A DNA stretch of 64,000 nt from an uncultured Campylobacter sp. (GTDB taxonomy: Bacteria; Campylobacterota; Campylobacteria; Campylobacterales; Campylobacteraceae), in the NCBI GenBank assembly GCA_934728065.1, contig CAKVDW010000002.1:62001-126000 (forward strand), read 5' to 3'. The translations under genes were made by a program, and so were the position numbers. Positions 8,568 through 20,523 of this stretch are shown piece by piece; positions within the stretch are counted from its first letter, which is position 1; every line of letters starts with the position of its first letter. Below the pieces are notes generated by a model. That model saw nothing but the letters and a program-made list of their open reading frames with translations, did not search any database and was not told the DNA's origin.

Positions 8568-9649
8568 ATACCTTTGGAACGAGGCTTAAATTCACAAGTT
8601 TTGGCGAGTCGCACGGCGTAGCAGTGGGCTGTGTGATAGACGGCTTGCCCGCAGGAGTGCGCATAAATGAGGCTTTTTTGCAGGCTGAGCTTGACAAAAG
8701 GCGAGGTGGCAAGCGATTTACCACGCCGCGAAAAGAAAGCGATAAGGCACAAATTTTAAGCGGGGTTTTTGAGGGGTTAAGCACAGGCACGCCCCTAGCC
8801 ATAGTGATTTACAACGAAAATCAGCACTCAAAAGACTATGAAAACATAAAGGATTTATTCCGCCCCGCACACGCGGATTTTACATACTTTGCAAAATACA
8901 GCATTAGGGATTATCGAGGCGGTGGGCGAGCAAGCGCAAGAGAAAGTGCGGCAAGAGTGGCTGCTGGGGCTGTGGCGCAAATGTTGCTTGATGAATTTCA
9001 CATAAGCGTAGAGAGTGGAATTTTTGCGGTGGGGGCTGTGAAAAGTTTGCTCAAAAACGCTGAATTTGACTTTGAATTTGCTAAAAATAGCGAAATTTTC
9101 GCCCTTGATAGCACTTTGGAAGATGCCTTTAAAGATGAAATCACAAAGGCACAAAAGGCAAAAGACAGCGTAGGTGCGGGCGTTTTTACGCGTATAAGTG
9201 GCGTTGTGGCTGGACTTGGCGAGCCTTTGTATGACAAGCTTGACTCTAAACTTGCTCACGCCTTTATGGGGATAAATGCCGTAAAGGCTGTGGAAATCGG
9301 AGCTGGCGTGAGTGTGGGAGCTATGAGAGGCTCACAAAATAACGACTTGATGAGGGACAATGCCTTTTTAAGCAACAATGCAGGCGGAATTTTAGGCGGC
9401 ATTAGCTCAGGCGAGTGCGTGGAGCTAAAAAGCCATTTTAAGCCTACGCCGTCTATCTTTGCGCCGCAACAAACTATGGATAAATTCGGCAACAACGCCA
9501 TTTGCGAGCTTAAAGGCAGGCACGATGCGTGCGTGGGTGTGCGTGGGAGCTTGCTTTGCACCGCTATGGCAAGGCTTGTCATCGCTGATGCCTTGCTTTT
9601 AAACGCGAGCGCGAATTTAACAAGGCTTAAAGGCGCGTATAAAATTTAA
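8564..9649 (+). CDS. aroC: Chorismate synthase
   Basis: Last shikimate-pathway enzyme, converting EPSP to chorismate with reduced FMN; 361 residues. Signatures: GESHGVAVGCVIDGLPAG near the N-terminus, the central YRGGGRASARESAARVAAG and RGSQNNDLM later, all FMN/EPSP-contacting regions. The ATG overlaps the rnc stop, so rnc-aroC is an operon. Third-position G+C is visibly higher than in neighbouring genes such as dnaN. Confidence 0.97.
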   Translation: MNTFGTRLKFTSFGESHGVAVGCVIDGLPAGVRINEAFLQAELDKRRGGKRFTTPRKESDKAQILSGVFEGLSTGTPLAIVIYNENQHSKDYENIKDLFRPAHADFTYFAKYSIRDYRGGGRASARESAARVAAGAVAQMLLDEFHISVESGIFAVGAVKSLLKNAEFDFEFAKNSEIFALDSTLEDAFKDEITKAQKAKDSVGAGVFTRISGVVAGLGEPLYDKLDSKLAHAFMGINAVKAVEIGAGVSVGAMRGSQNNDLMRDNAFLSNNAGGILGGISSGECVELKSHFKPTPSIFAPQQTMDKFGNNAICELKGRHDACVGVRGSLLCTAMARLVIADALLLNASANLTRLKGAYKI

Positions 9650-9738
9650 GAAAATTCACAAAATCTTGTAACTCTTTTTTATAAATTTTTGGGTAAAATA
9701 TCAGCTTAAAATAAATTTTTTACCACAAAAGGTTGATT

Positions 9739-11061
9739 TTGGACGCGAGTGCCTTGCTTTCGCACTTCAAAGATGAAGTGTCAAAGAACGAATACGAAAA
9801 CTACATTAGCTTGCTGAATTTTAGCGAAAAAAGCTCAAAGGCTGATTTTTTAGTCTTTACCGCGCCTAACGAGCTGATGGCGAAATTCCTGCAAAGTAAA
9901 TATGCGGGCAGGCTGGCTTATTTTTATGAAGTGCAAAGCGGCAACAAAGCCAAAGTGCAAATTCAAAGCGTATTTCAAAAGCCCACAAAAAGCCGCACCA
10001 AAGTCGATATAGCTCAAATCAAATCCCAAAGCACGATACTTAACCCACTATATACCTTTGAAAACTTTGTCGTTGGGGATTCTAATCAATACGCCTTTAC
10101 AACCTGCAAAGCCGTAGCGAACAAAGACAAGCTCGGCAAACTTTACAACCCCATATTTATCTATGGTCCAACGGGGCTTGGTAAAACTCATTTGCTGCAA
10201 GCTGTGGGAAATGCGTGCTTGGAGCTAGGCAAAAAAATCATCTACGCCACGAGCGCGAACTTTATGAACGATTTTACCGCTCATCTTAAAAACTCCACTA
10301 TGGAAAAATTCCACGAAAAGTATAGGAATTGTGATGTTTTGCTCATCGATGATGTGCAGTTTTTTGGCAAGACGGATAAAATTCAAGAAGAATTTTTCTT
10401 TACTTTCAACGAAGTCAAAGAGCATTTTGGGCAAATCATAATGACAAGCGATAATCCCCCAAATATGCTCAAAGGCATCACAGAACGCCTTAAATCACGC
10501 TTTGCAAACGGCATCATCGCTGATATAACCCCGCCTGAATTTGAAACCAAAATGGCGATTATCCGCAAAAAGTGTGAATTTAGCGGTGTGAATTTAGATG
10601 ATGGAGTCATCACTTACATAGCCACTTCAATGGGCGATAATATAAGAGAAATAGAAGGAATGATAACAAGCCTTAATGCTTACTCGCGGCTCATCAACCA
10701 AGAAATCACGCCAGACATAGCAAAATCCATAATGAAAGACCACATAAAAGAACAAAAAGAAAGCATTTCCATAGATGACATTTTAGCGGTGGTGTGTAAG
10801 GAATTTAACCTAAAATCAAACGACATTCGCTCAAACAAAAAAACCCAGCAAATCGTTTTGGCAAGGCGGGTTGTGATATATCTTGCAAGAGAGCTTACGG
10901 GCGTTTCTATGCCGATTTTAGCGCGGCTTTTTGCGATGAAAGACCACACAGCCATTTCACATAATGTGAAAAAAATCAACGAAGACATTAAAAATGATGA
11001 GAATTTAAGACAACAAATCACAGAGTTAAAAAACAAAATTTTAATCAAAAAGCAAAGTTAG
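9739..11061 (+). CDS. dnaA: Chromosomal replication initiator DnaA
   Basis: AAA+ initiator that binds DnaA boxes and opens the origin. The start chosen is TTG at 9739, six bases after AAAGG. An earlier in-frame TTG at 9733 directly follows the ribosome site and is less likely. This gives 440 residues, matching my recollection of the Campylobacter length. Domains: N-terminal domain I (about 1-80), a linker, AAA+ with Walker A GPTGLGKTH and Walker B LLIDDVQFF, then C-terminal HTH domain IV with the signature DHTAISHNVKK. It is followed by a likely origin and by dnaN. Confidence 0.96.
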   Translation: MDASALLSHFKDEVSKNEYENYISLLNFSEKSSKADFLVFTAPNELMAKFLQSKYAGRLAYFYEVQSGNKAKVQIQSVFQKPTKSRTKVDIAQIKSQSTILNPLYTFENFVVGDSNQYAFTTCKAVANKDKLGKLYNPIFIYGPTGLGKTHLLQAVGNACLELGKKIIYATSANFMNDFTAHLKNSTMEKFHEKYRNCDVLLIDDVQFFGKTDKIQEEFFFTFNEVKEHFGQIIMTSDNPPNMLKGITERLKSRFANGIIADITPPEFETKMAIIRKKCEFSGVNLDDGVITYIATSMGDNIREIEGMITSLNAYSRLINQEITPDIAKSIMKDHIKEQKESISIDDILAVVCKEFNLKSNDIRSNKKTQQIVLARRVVIYLARELTGVSMPILARLFAMKDHTAISHNVKKINEDIKNDENLRQQITELKNKILIKKQS

Positions 11062-11199
11062 TGTGAAAAAATGTGAAAAAGTAAAATTAAGTTTATATTA
11101 TAAAAACTATGCTAAAATAGAAAGCAAAAATAGTTTTTCACATTTTCAACATAGTTATTGTTATGATGAAATGAAATTTAAAAATACAAAGGAGAAAAA
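11062..11199. promoter_or_regulatory. Putative oriC region between dnaA and dnaN, with DnaA-box-like sites
   Basis: This 138-base A+T-rich intergenic stretch holds three exact copies of the 9-mer TTTTTCACA: two on the minus strand, ten bases apart (11062-11070 and 11072-11080), and one on the plus strand (11134-11142), facing each other across an A+T-rich segment. Epsilonproteobacterial DnaA boxes have a TTCAC core, so these are credible boxes and the middle (about 11081-11133) could be the unwinding element. The dnaN promoter must also lie here. Assignment as oriC is inference from gene order plus boxes. Confidence 0.65.
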
Positions 11200-12267
11200 A
11201 TGAAACTCAGCATTAACAAAAACACCCTTGAATCAGCCATTAGTTTGTGTAGTGCCTATGCAGATAAAAAGGACATTAGTTCCATATCCTCACATTTGCT
11301 TTTTGAAGCAAGTGATGATAAACTTGTTATAAAGGCAAGTGATTTTGAAATAGGATTGATTTATAAGATTAAAAAAATCAAAATTGAAAAAGAGGGCTTT
11401 GCCACAGTCCAAGCTAAAAGCATAGTTGATATGATTAAAAACTTAAGCAATGAAGAAATCATTTTAGAAACTGTTGAAAACTCACTCTTTATCCGCCAAA
11501 AAAGCACAAAGTATAAGCTTGCTATGTTTAACTATGAGGACTTTCCACTCTTCCCAAACACAGAGGGCAAGGATAAATTTGACTTAGATTCAAGTGATTT
11601 AAGCAGAAGTCTTAAAAAGATTTTACCTGTGGTTGATACAAACAACCCAAAACCCTCATTAAATGGTGCTTTAATCGACATAAAAGGCGATAGGATTAAT
11701 TTTGTCAGCACTGATACTAAAAGATTAGCCATTTACACGCTTAACAAAAACAGCGAAAAAGAATTTTCTTTAAGCATTCCTAAAAAAGCCATTATGGAAA
11801 TGCAAAAACTCTTTTATGAAAAAATCGAGCTTTTTTATGGTGATAATATTTTAATCGCCAAAAATGAAAACTTTGAATTTTATACCAAGCTCATCAATGA
11901 TAAATTCCCAGATTATGAAAAGGTTATTCCAAGACAAATTAGCCAAGAATTTACCTTTAAAACTGAAGATTTCATCGATAGTTTGAAAAAAATCAGTGCT
12001 GTTGCTGAAAAAATGAAACTGCATTTTAACAAAAATAAACTTATTTTTGAGGGTATGAGCATTGATAATATGGAGGCAAAAACAGAGCTTGATATAGAGC
12101 TTGATATAAAAGAGGACTTTTCTTTAAATATCACAATCAAACACCTCATAGACTTTTTAAATTCTATTGAATCTGAGGACTTTAAGTTTTTTGTCAATGA
12201 ACCAAATTTAGCCTTTGTTGTTCGTTGTGAGCAGCTTGAAACGATAATAATGCCTGTCATCTTATAA
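11200..12267 (+). CDS. dnaN: DNA polymerase III beta subunit (sliding clamp)
   Basis: Ring-shaped processivity clamp, 355 residues, recognised by the three-domain repeated fold (MKLSINKNTLESAI at the start; central LDSSDLSRSLKKILPVVDT; C-terminal end IIMPVIL) and by its place between dnaA and gyrB. AAGGAG lies six bases before the ATG. It is A+T-rich compared with dnaA. gyrB follows after 19 bases. Confidence 0.96.
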   Translation: MKLSINKNTLESAISLCSAYADKKDISSISSHLLFEASDDKLVIKASDFEIGLIYKIKKIKIEKEGFATVQAKSIVDMIKNLSNEEIILETVENSLFIRQKSTKYKLAMFNYEDFPLFPNTEGKDKFDLDSSDLSRSLKKILPVVDTNNPKPSLNGALIDIKGDRINFVSTDTKRLAIYTLNKNSEKEFSLSIPKKAIMEMQKLFYEKIELFYGDNILIAKNENFEFYTKLINDKFPDYEKVIPRQISQEFTFKTEDFIDSLKKISAVAEKMKLHFNKNKLIFEGMSIDNMEAKTELDIELDIKEDFSLNITIKHLIDFLNSIESEDFKFFVNEPNLAFVVRCEQLETIIMPVIL

Positions 12268-12277
12268 GAAAGTTTAA

Positions 12278-14602
<2,325 letters not shown>

Positions 14603-14654
14603 GCGTGTGTTAAGCTGTATCGCAGCTTTGTTTTTGATAGAATGAATTTATATT

Positions 14655-14690
14655 CGGCACAGTGCTTATTTTAGGCTTAATTTTGTGCCG
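14655..14690 (+). terminator. Possible terminator after gyrB
   Basis: CGGCACA and TGTGCCG form a 7-bp inverted repeat with a 22-base loop, followed only by TTTG. It is the sole structure seen in the 176 bases between gyrB and convergent coaE. The long loop and short T run make it weak. Confidence 0.25.
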
Positions 14691-14778
14691 TTTGTGCTTG
14701 TATGCTTTTAAGTGCGGTTAAAGCTTTGGTGCTATGAGCATTGCTTGATTTTATCTCTATGTTTTGAAAAACGGATTT

Positions 14779-15354
14779 TTATGCCTTTAACTTTTCAAAA
14801 AACTCTCCGCATTTTGCTTTAAATTCATCATTTGAGCCTATATTTTCGATGATTATGTCGGCAAGTTTTCGTTTTTGTTCTATGTCAATTTGCGCCTTTA
14901 TCCTTAAATTTGCCTCATTTAAATTCAAATCATTTCGCGCCATTAAACGCTTTAAACAAAGCTCTTTTGGAGCATAGATTAAAATCACCTTGCCTAAATT
15001 TTCATAATTTTTACTCTCAAAAAACAAAGGAATTTCCGCAAAAACCACGCCATTTTGCTTTGCAAGCCAAGCCGTTATAATGGCGTAAATTTTTGGGTGC
15101 ATAAAATTTTCAAGCTTTTTTCGCAAAGATTTATTGCTAAAAACGAGTTCGCCAAGTTTTTTTCTATTTACTGCCCCATCTTGCAAAAAGCTTGAAATGC
15201 CCAAATACTCAGCAAGCTCACGCCCATTTTGCTCTAAAATTTGATGCGCTACCTTATCGGCGCTAATGCACGCAAAGCCCCTTTGCATAGCCATTTGCAT
15301 AAAACTTGACTTGCCACTTGCAATGCCGCCCGTTACAAAAAACACCCTTTTCAT
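14779..15354 (-). CDS. coaE: Dephospho-CoA kinase
   Basis: Final step of coenzyme A synthesis: ATP-dependent phosphorylation of dephospho-CoA at the ribose 3'-hydroxyl. 191 residues with P-loop TGGIASGKSS (residues 8-17), SADKVAHQIL, and the LID/CoA region around KLENFMHPKIYAII. It is on the minus strand, divergent from purM, with which it shares a 58-base promoter region. Confidence 0.95.
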   Translation of the reverse strand: MKRVFFVTGGIASGKSSFMQMAMQRGFACISADKVAHQILEQNGRELAEYLGISSFLQDGAVNRKKLGELVFSNKSLRKKLENFMHPKIYAIITAWLAKQNGVVFAEIPLFFESKNYENLGKVILIYAPKELCLKRLMARNDLNLNEANLRIKAQIDIEQKRKLADIIIENIGSNDEFKAKCGEFFEKLKA

Positions 15355-15381
15355 CGCAACCTTTTTTAAAAGAATTTAAGC

Positions 15382-15387
15382 TATAAT
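15382..15387 (+). promoter_or_regulatory. -10 box upstream of purM
   Basis: TATAAT 26 bases before the purM start in the coaE-purM divergent region, followed by the ribosome site TAAGGA. Confidence 0.5.
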
Positions 15388-15412
15388 AGCCAAAAATTTT
15401 TAAGGATTAGCG

Positions 15413-16399
15413 ATGATAAGCTACGAGCAAGCAGGAGTGAGCATTGACAGGGGCAACGCCTTTGTCGAGAGCATAAAACCGCTGGTAAAAGGCACTTTCA
15501 CTCAGGGCGTTGTCGGGGGAATCGGCTCTTTTTCGGGGGCGTTCGCCTTGCCAAGCGGCTACAAAAACCCCGTGTTGCTAGCCGCCACAGACGGCGTAGG
15601 CACAAAACTTCGTCTTGCCATAGACGCGGCAAATTTCGATGGCATAGGGCAGGATTTGGTTGCTATGTGCGTAAATGACTTGATTTGCAACTTTGCAAAG
15701 CCCTTGTTTTTTTTGGATTACTACGCCACAGGCAAATTAGACTTAAACACCGCTCAAAGCGTGCTAAAAAGCATAGCAAACGCTTGTAAAGAGTGTGAAT
15801 GCGCCCTCATCGGCGGCGAAACAGCCGAAATGCCCTCAATGTATGCGCCCACCGACTTTGACATAGCGGGCTTTGCGGTGGGTATAGCTGAGCAAAGTGA
15901 GATTGACAGGCGAAAATTCGTGCAAAATGGCGACATAATCCTTGCTTTGCCAAGCTCTGGGCTACATTCAAACGGCTTTTCACTTGCTAGAAAGGTGCTT
16001 TTTGATGAGTTAAAACTTAAATTTGACGATAAAATCGGACAAAATTCACTCATTGAAACCTTGCTAACGCCTACTCGCCTTTATGTGAAAGACTTTTTGC
16101 GCCTAAAACCTTTCATCAACGCCCTAGCGCACATCACAGGCGGGGGCTTGCTTGAAAATCTACCCCGAGTTTTGCCCGCTGGATTAGGTGCGGTGATACA
16201 CAAGCACCACTTAAAAACGCCTGAAATTTTTTATCAAATCGGCGAATGCGTAAGCGAAAATGAAATGTATCGCAGCTTTAATATGGGCGTGGGACTAGCC
16301 CTCATCGTAAGTGCGCAAAATGTCGCCAAAGTGCTTGAAAACTCGGACGCTTTCATCATCGGCGAAGTGGTGTATAATGAAGGCGTGATTTTGGAGTGA
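15413..16399 (+). CDS. purM: Phosphoribosylformylglycinamidine cyclo-ligase (AIR synthetase)
   Basis: Purine-pathway enzyme closing the imidazole ring with ATP; 328 residues. Motifs: ATDGVGTKLRLA, VNDLICNFAKPLFFLDYYATG, GGETAEMPSMY and GLHSNGFSLARK, all PurM signatures. The higher G+C and GGC/GCG-rich codons resemble rnc-aroC. A hairpin follows before the glycosyltransferase. Confidence 0.97.
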   Translation: MISYEQAGVSIDRGNAFVESIKPLVKGTFTQGVVGGIGSFSGAFALPSGYKNPVLLAATDGVGTKLRLAIDAANFDGIGQDLVAMCVNDLICNFAKPLFFLDYYATGKLDLNTAQSVLKSIANACKECECALIGGETAEMPSMYAPTDFDIAGFAVGIAEQSEIDRRKFVQNGDIILALPSSGLHSNGFSLARKVLFDELKLKFDDKIGQNSLIETLLTPTRLYVKDFLRLKPFINALAHITGGGLLENLPRVLPAGLGAVIHKHHLKTPEIFYQIGECVSENEMYRSFNMGVGLALIVSAQNVAKVLENSDAFIIGEVVYNEGVILE

Positions 16400-16426
16400 A
16401 AACAAGGCTAAATTTTGATGATGAGA

Positions 16427-16450
16427 GCAAATTTTTAAGCGAAAATTTGC
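16427..16450 (+). terminator. Hairpin between purM and the glycosyltransferase
   Basis: GCAAATTTT and AAAATTTGC form a 9-bp stem around TAAGCG. No U run follows, so it may be a weak terminator or an mRNA-stabilising structure. Confidence 0.35.
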
Positions 16451-16495
16451 GCTGAACTTTGAATTTTTGAGTGTGAGAAAGATTAAGGAGTGGTT

Positions 16496-18283
16496 TTGGA
16501 TACTAAAAAAATCAGCGTTTGCATACTTGTAAAAAACGCGCAAAACACTTTGGCGCAGTGTTTAGAGTCCTTGCGTGAGTTTGGCGAAATCGTGCTTTTG
16601 GATAACAACAGCACAGACAAAACCCTACAAATCGCGCAAGAATTTAACACAGCGTATAAAAATTTACGCATAGAAAAAAGCGAATTCATCGGCTTTGGAG
16701 CGCTTAAAAATTTATGCGTAAGCTATGCAAAAAATGAGTGGATTTTAAGCATAGATAGCGATGAGGTGCTTGAAAATGAGGCTTTAAGCGAAATTAAGAC
16801 GCTTGATTTAAAGCAAAATTGTGTTGTGGCTTTGGGACGAAAAAACCTTTATGATGGCGAGTGGATAAAGGCTTGCGGGTGGTATCCTGACTTTGTATGG
16901 CGGATTTTTAACAAAAATTTCACGGGCTTTAATGACAATTTTGTCCACGAAAGCGTGAAAATCCCACAAAATGCTGAAAAAATTTATCTTAAAAACGCGC
17001 TTAAACACTATGCTTTCAACGATATAGAAAGTATCATCACCAAAATGAACCGCTACACCAGCTTTTCAGCGCAGGAAAAATTTAAAAAAGGCAAGAAAGC
17101 AAGCTTTTTGGGAGCGATTTTGCGCTTTCATCTTACTTTTTTTAGGGATTATTTTTTGCGAAAGGGCTTTTTATGTGGCTACAAGGGCTTTATCGTGGCA
17201 TTGCTTAATGCTGAGGGCGCATTTTACCGCTACGCAAAGCTTTATGAGCTGCAAAAAGACAAAGAACCAAAAGTCATCGCCTTTGACAGACGGCTTGGTG
17301 TAGGCGACATTATATCAAGCATTCCAGCCTTTTATCTTGCAAAAAAGCTCTATCCACAGGCGAAATTTATCCTTATCACCAACAAAATCGGCGCAAATTT
17401 GTGCCAAAATTTTGATTTTATCGACAAAATCATTGTCGAAAAAGTGGATTTTGAAGCAAAAGACTTTGCCAAAATCATCGATGAAAACGCTGTTGATACC
17501 TTGCTTTTAGGGCATAGGACAAGCAAAATCATCAAACTTGCCAAACAAAGCAAATGCCCTAACAAAATCATTTCGTGGCGGCATTTGCACTCACTTTTTT
17601 CATCGCGCTTTAAGCACCCAAAGCACATAAAAAGGTTGCAAAGGCTTGAAATACTGCGTTGTTTGGATTTAGTGCAGATGATAGAGCCTAAAAAATGCGC
17701 CCAAAATGCTGAATTTAACTTTGAGACTTTTCTCGTGCGACTTCAAACAAGCCCAAAAAACAAAGCCTTTGTTGATGAGTTTTTTAAACAAATTCAAAAG
17801 CCTTATGCTACAATCATCGGCATTAGCCCCTTTGGCATATCATCAGCAAATTATAACCTTGCCATAAATGACTGGATAGGGCTTGTGCGAAATTTAGCCC
17901 AAAAATTCAGCAAAACCTTGTTTGTGTTTATGAATTTTAAGGGCAGTGGTTATGAATTTGCGCCATTTAGCGAAGAAAACATTAAAGTTTTTACAAATGA
18001 TGATGATTTGCTGAATTTAGTCGAACTTACAAGCAGGCTCAACCTTTGCATAAGCTTATCTACGGGCAATATCCACATAGCTGATAATTTAGGCATCGAT
18101 ACTTTGGGCTTTTTTGCAAGAACAGATGAAAAACTTTTTGCCTGCGGGCAGTATGGAGGGCATTTTGAGGCTCTTTTCTTGCCAAAAGAATGGCAAAAAG
18201 ACTATGAATTTTACAAAAATGCCTTTTTTCAAAAAGCCACCAAATGCGTGCAAAATATCACAAAACAAAAGGACACACAATGA
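16496..18283 (+). CDS. Two-domain glycosyltransferase, GT2 fused to GT9 (LOS-type)
   Basis: A 595-residue fusion. Residues about 1-245 are a GT2 transferase (ISVCILVKNAQNTLAQCLESL, DNNSTDKT, and the DXD-like LSIDSDEVLENE). Residues about 255-595 are a GT9 heptosyltransferase-like domain (RRLGVGDIISSIPAFYLAKKLYP, then STGNIHIADNLG). The start is TTG at 16496, five bases after AAGGAG; the in-frame GTG at 16490 overlaps that ribosome site. It is a cytoplasmic-face enzyme, probably extending lipooligosaccharide core. The next gene is a GT9 paralogue of the second half, and its ATG overlaps this stop. Sugar donor and acceptor are not predictable. Confidence 0.82.
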   Translation: MDTKKISVCILVKNAQNTLAQCLESLREFGEIVLLDNNSTDKTLQIAQEFNTAYKNLRIEKSEFIGFGALKNLCVSYAKNEWILSIDSDEVLENEALSEIKTLDLKQNCVVALGRKNLYDGEWIKACGWYPDFVWRIFNKNFTGFNDNFVHESVKIPQNAEKIYLKNALKHYAFNDIESIITKMNRYTSFSAQEKFKKGKKASFLGAILRFHLTFFRDYFLRKGFLCGYKGFIVALLNAEGAFYRYAKLYELQKDKEPKVIAFDRRLGVGDIISSIPAFYLAKKLYPQAKFILITNKIGANLCQNFDFIDKIIVEKVDFEAKDFAKIIDENAVDTLLLGHRTSKIIKLAKQSKCPNKIISWRHLHSLFSSRFKHPKHIKRLQRLEILRCLDLVQMIEPKKCAQNAEFNFETFLVRLQTSPKNKAFVDEFFKQIQKPYATIIGISPFGISSANYNLAINDWIGLVRNLAQKFSKTLFVFMNFKGSGYEFAPFSEENIKVFTNDDDLLNLVELTSRLNLCISLSTGNIHIADNLGIDTLGFFARTDEKLFACGQYGGHFEALFLPKEWQKDYEFYKNAFFQKATKCVQNITKQKDTQ

Positions 18284-19295
18284 AAATGGCTCTAATTTGT
18301 AATTTTACGAGTTTAGGGGACAATATAGTCAATATCAAAGCACTTTACGCCCTAAAAATGCTTTATCCAAACGACACGGTTTCTTTCATCATTAAAAAAG
18401 CCTTTGCAAGAGTGTTTGAAAATTTAGCCTTTGTTGATGAACTCGCTTTCATTGATGATTTGACTAATGGGGGGGGGGGGATTTAGATTTACAAGGGCTT
18501 AATATAGACATTTTGCTTTTGGGGCGTTCATACAAGGATAAATTCATCATTAAAGCCGCCAAAAATGCAAATATCAAGCGTATCATCTCGCCATTTCACT
18601 CCAAAACCTTTTTTGATGGGCAAATACAGTCTTTTCTTTATCTGCAAATTCACAAATGCTTGGAAAGCTACAAGCTTTTAAGAGCTGTTCGGGCTGTGGA
18701 TAAAAAGCATTATGACGCAAATATCGACAAAATAGACTTTTCAAAGGCTCGTTTGCAAACTCTTAGTGAAAACAAAGCCTTTGTTGATGAGTTTTGCAAA
18801 AAACATAAGCTAAATTCCTATAAAAAAGTCGTTGGGCTAAATCCTTTTGGATTTTCAAATCCAAATTTTAAATTTGAGATAAAAGAGTGGGAAAAATTAG
18901 GCGAAATTTTAGCACAAACTTACCCTAAAATAGCCTTTGTGATGATGAATTATAAGGCAAATTCCTATCATTACAAGCTTTTTGCGCAAGAAAATTTAAA
19001 AGCCTTTGTAAATGATGATGATTTGCTGAATTTGGTTGAATTTACAAGTCGTTTGGACTTACTCATCAGCGTAGATACGGGCAATGTGCATATAGCTGAT
19101 AATCTTAACAAGTCTATTTTAGAAGTGATTAAGCGTAGAAAAATATCTTTTGAGTGGTGCGGTGGGAGTTATGGCAATGAATGCGAGCTTGTAAAACTGC
19201 CAAATGGCTGGAAAAAGCACTATGAAAAGCATAAAAACGCCTTTTTTCAAAAAGCTATCAAGCAAGCAGCAAGGCTTGCAAAAGGGCAAATTTAG
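18280..19295 (+). CDS. GT9 family glycosyltransferase, poly-G phase-variable, frame OFF here
   Basis: The first frame starts at ATG 18280 (MKMALICNFTSLGDNIVNI), overlapping the upstream stop, and ends after NGGGGI just past a G12 tract. The rest continues in another frame from 18480, carrying LNPFGFSNPNFKF, NDDDLLNLVEFTSRLDLLIS and VDTGNVHIADNL. With G13 or G10 it becomes one protein of about 338 residues. It is clearly paralogous to the GT9 half of the preceding fusion (shared NDDDLLNLVE and GNxHIADNL), so it arose by duplication. Likely LOS outer-core transferase whose expression switches. Confidence 0.82.
18469..18480 (+). repeat. Poly-G12 contingency tract
   Basis: Twelve G after ACTAAT inside the GT9 gene. 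3n+1 G (10 or 13) restores the frame; 12 as written stops four codons later. Confidence 0.9.
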
Positions 19296-19332
19296 GGACA
19301 AAATGAGCTTTATCTTGCCAAATAAGCTCAAT

Positions 19333-20523
19333 TTATTTTGCTAAATGGCGTTTTGTGTATCCTATATTTTCCTCAAATTCACGCAAACGCTTGTGTATGC
19401 TTCTTAATTCTGTGATTTTTGTCCAATTTGTGATAAAAACGCTAAACGAGCTACGCACTTGGTCAAAGGCATTGTTCATTTGCATCACCACGCCAAGCCC
19501 GATAGCACCAGCAAACAAAGACGGAGCGACTATAAGAAACGGCACTATGACGATGATTTGCTCAAATAAAATAAGCCAAATGTTAAAATAGCCATAGTGC
19601 AAAAAAAGCCTTTTGTAGTTGAATTTAAGCCCCGTGAAAAGCTCTATCATCGTTTCGCGCGTGGCATAATCTCGCCTATTATCCTCCGCAAAAACAAGCT
19701 CTTTACGAAAGGCGGCTTCGGCTTTTTGGTTGTTGTATTCAAGCCCAGGTAGCTTTATGCCGACAAACCACGAGATGAAAAGCCCACCAAGACTGATGAA
19801 AAGGGCGACATAAACCAAAAGCCCGTCTATATTTTTGAGAAAGAAAAACATAGAATCCTCGTTGATATTTGCAAACAAGCTCTTTGAAATAGCATCGCTT
19901 AAAATCCAAAGTATAGGGATAAAGGCAAAAAGTATCATCAAAGCACGGATAAAGGCAAGCCCTAGGCTTTCGACTATTTTAGAAAAGTTGTAAATATCCT
20001 CTTGTATCCTTTGAGAGCTACCTTCTATGTTGTCATTTTTGTTTTTCCAAAAGCTAAGGTATTCAAAGGTCATAGCCTCACGCCATTTAAAGGCATACAC
20101 GCTTGCAAAATAAATGTTTATCGTGGCGATGATAACATAAGGGATAGCTATGGCTAAAAATACTATAATCAAAGAGTAAAAATCATCTATACTATAAGAA
20201 TCTTTCCCGCTAATGCTTGGTGTGTTAAAAAAGATTTTGAGTAAATTTTGATAAAAATACAAAGAGATTTTGTTTAAAAAATTAGCATTAGCAATTTTTT
20301 CTTCAGCCTGTTTGATTTGTTCTTCTTGGCTTGAGGCATTGTTTTCATTTGTGGCTATGTTTTGGGCGATTTTGGGCTTTTGCAAGACATCATAAAAGTC
20401 CTTATACCACTCGTTTATAGCGACATTTAGGCTTGTTTGTATGTAGAGAAAAAAAAGCAGTAAAAAAAGCCCACTGTAAGCCCATAAAAACCATTTTTTA
20501 TTTCCAAAAAAAGACTTAAGCAT
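19333..20523 (-). CDS. sbmA: SbmA/BacA-family peptide transporter
   Basis: A 396-residue inner-membrane protein with several hydrophobic helices (about residues 12-30, 115-140, 190-215, 235-260 and 320-345). The SbmA/BacA fold is recognised from NEWYKDFYDVLQ near the N-terminus, ASVYAFKWREAMTFEYL, SSQRIQEDIYNFS and the C-terminal QVRSSFSVFITNWTKITELRSIHKRL. The family imports proline-rich peptides and related antibiotics by proton drive. An extra polar insert rich in Asn/Glu/Gln (about residues 50-75) lies in the first periplasmic loop. The 244 bases upstream hold no gene. Confidence 0.85.
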   Translation of the reverse strand: MLKSFFGNKKWFLWAYSGLFLLLFFLYIQTSLNVAINEWYKDFYDVLQKPKIAQNIATNENNASSQEEQIKQAEEKIANANFLNKISLYFYQNLLKIFFNTPSISGKDSYSIDDFYSLIIVFLAIAIPYVIIATINIYFASVYAFKWREAMTFEYLSFWKNKNDNIEGSSQRIQEDIYNFSKIVESLGLAFIRALMILFAFIPILWILSDAISKSLFANINEDSMFFFLKNIDGLLVYVALFISLGGLFISWFVGIKLPGLEYNNQKAEAAFRKELVFAEDNRRDYATRETMIELFTGLKFNYKRLFLHYGYFNIWLILFEQIIVIVPFLIVAPSLFAGAIGLGVVMQMNNAFDQVRSSFSVFITNWTKITELRSIHKRLREFEENIGYTKRHLAK

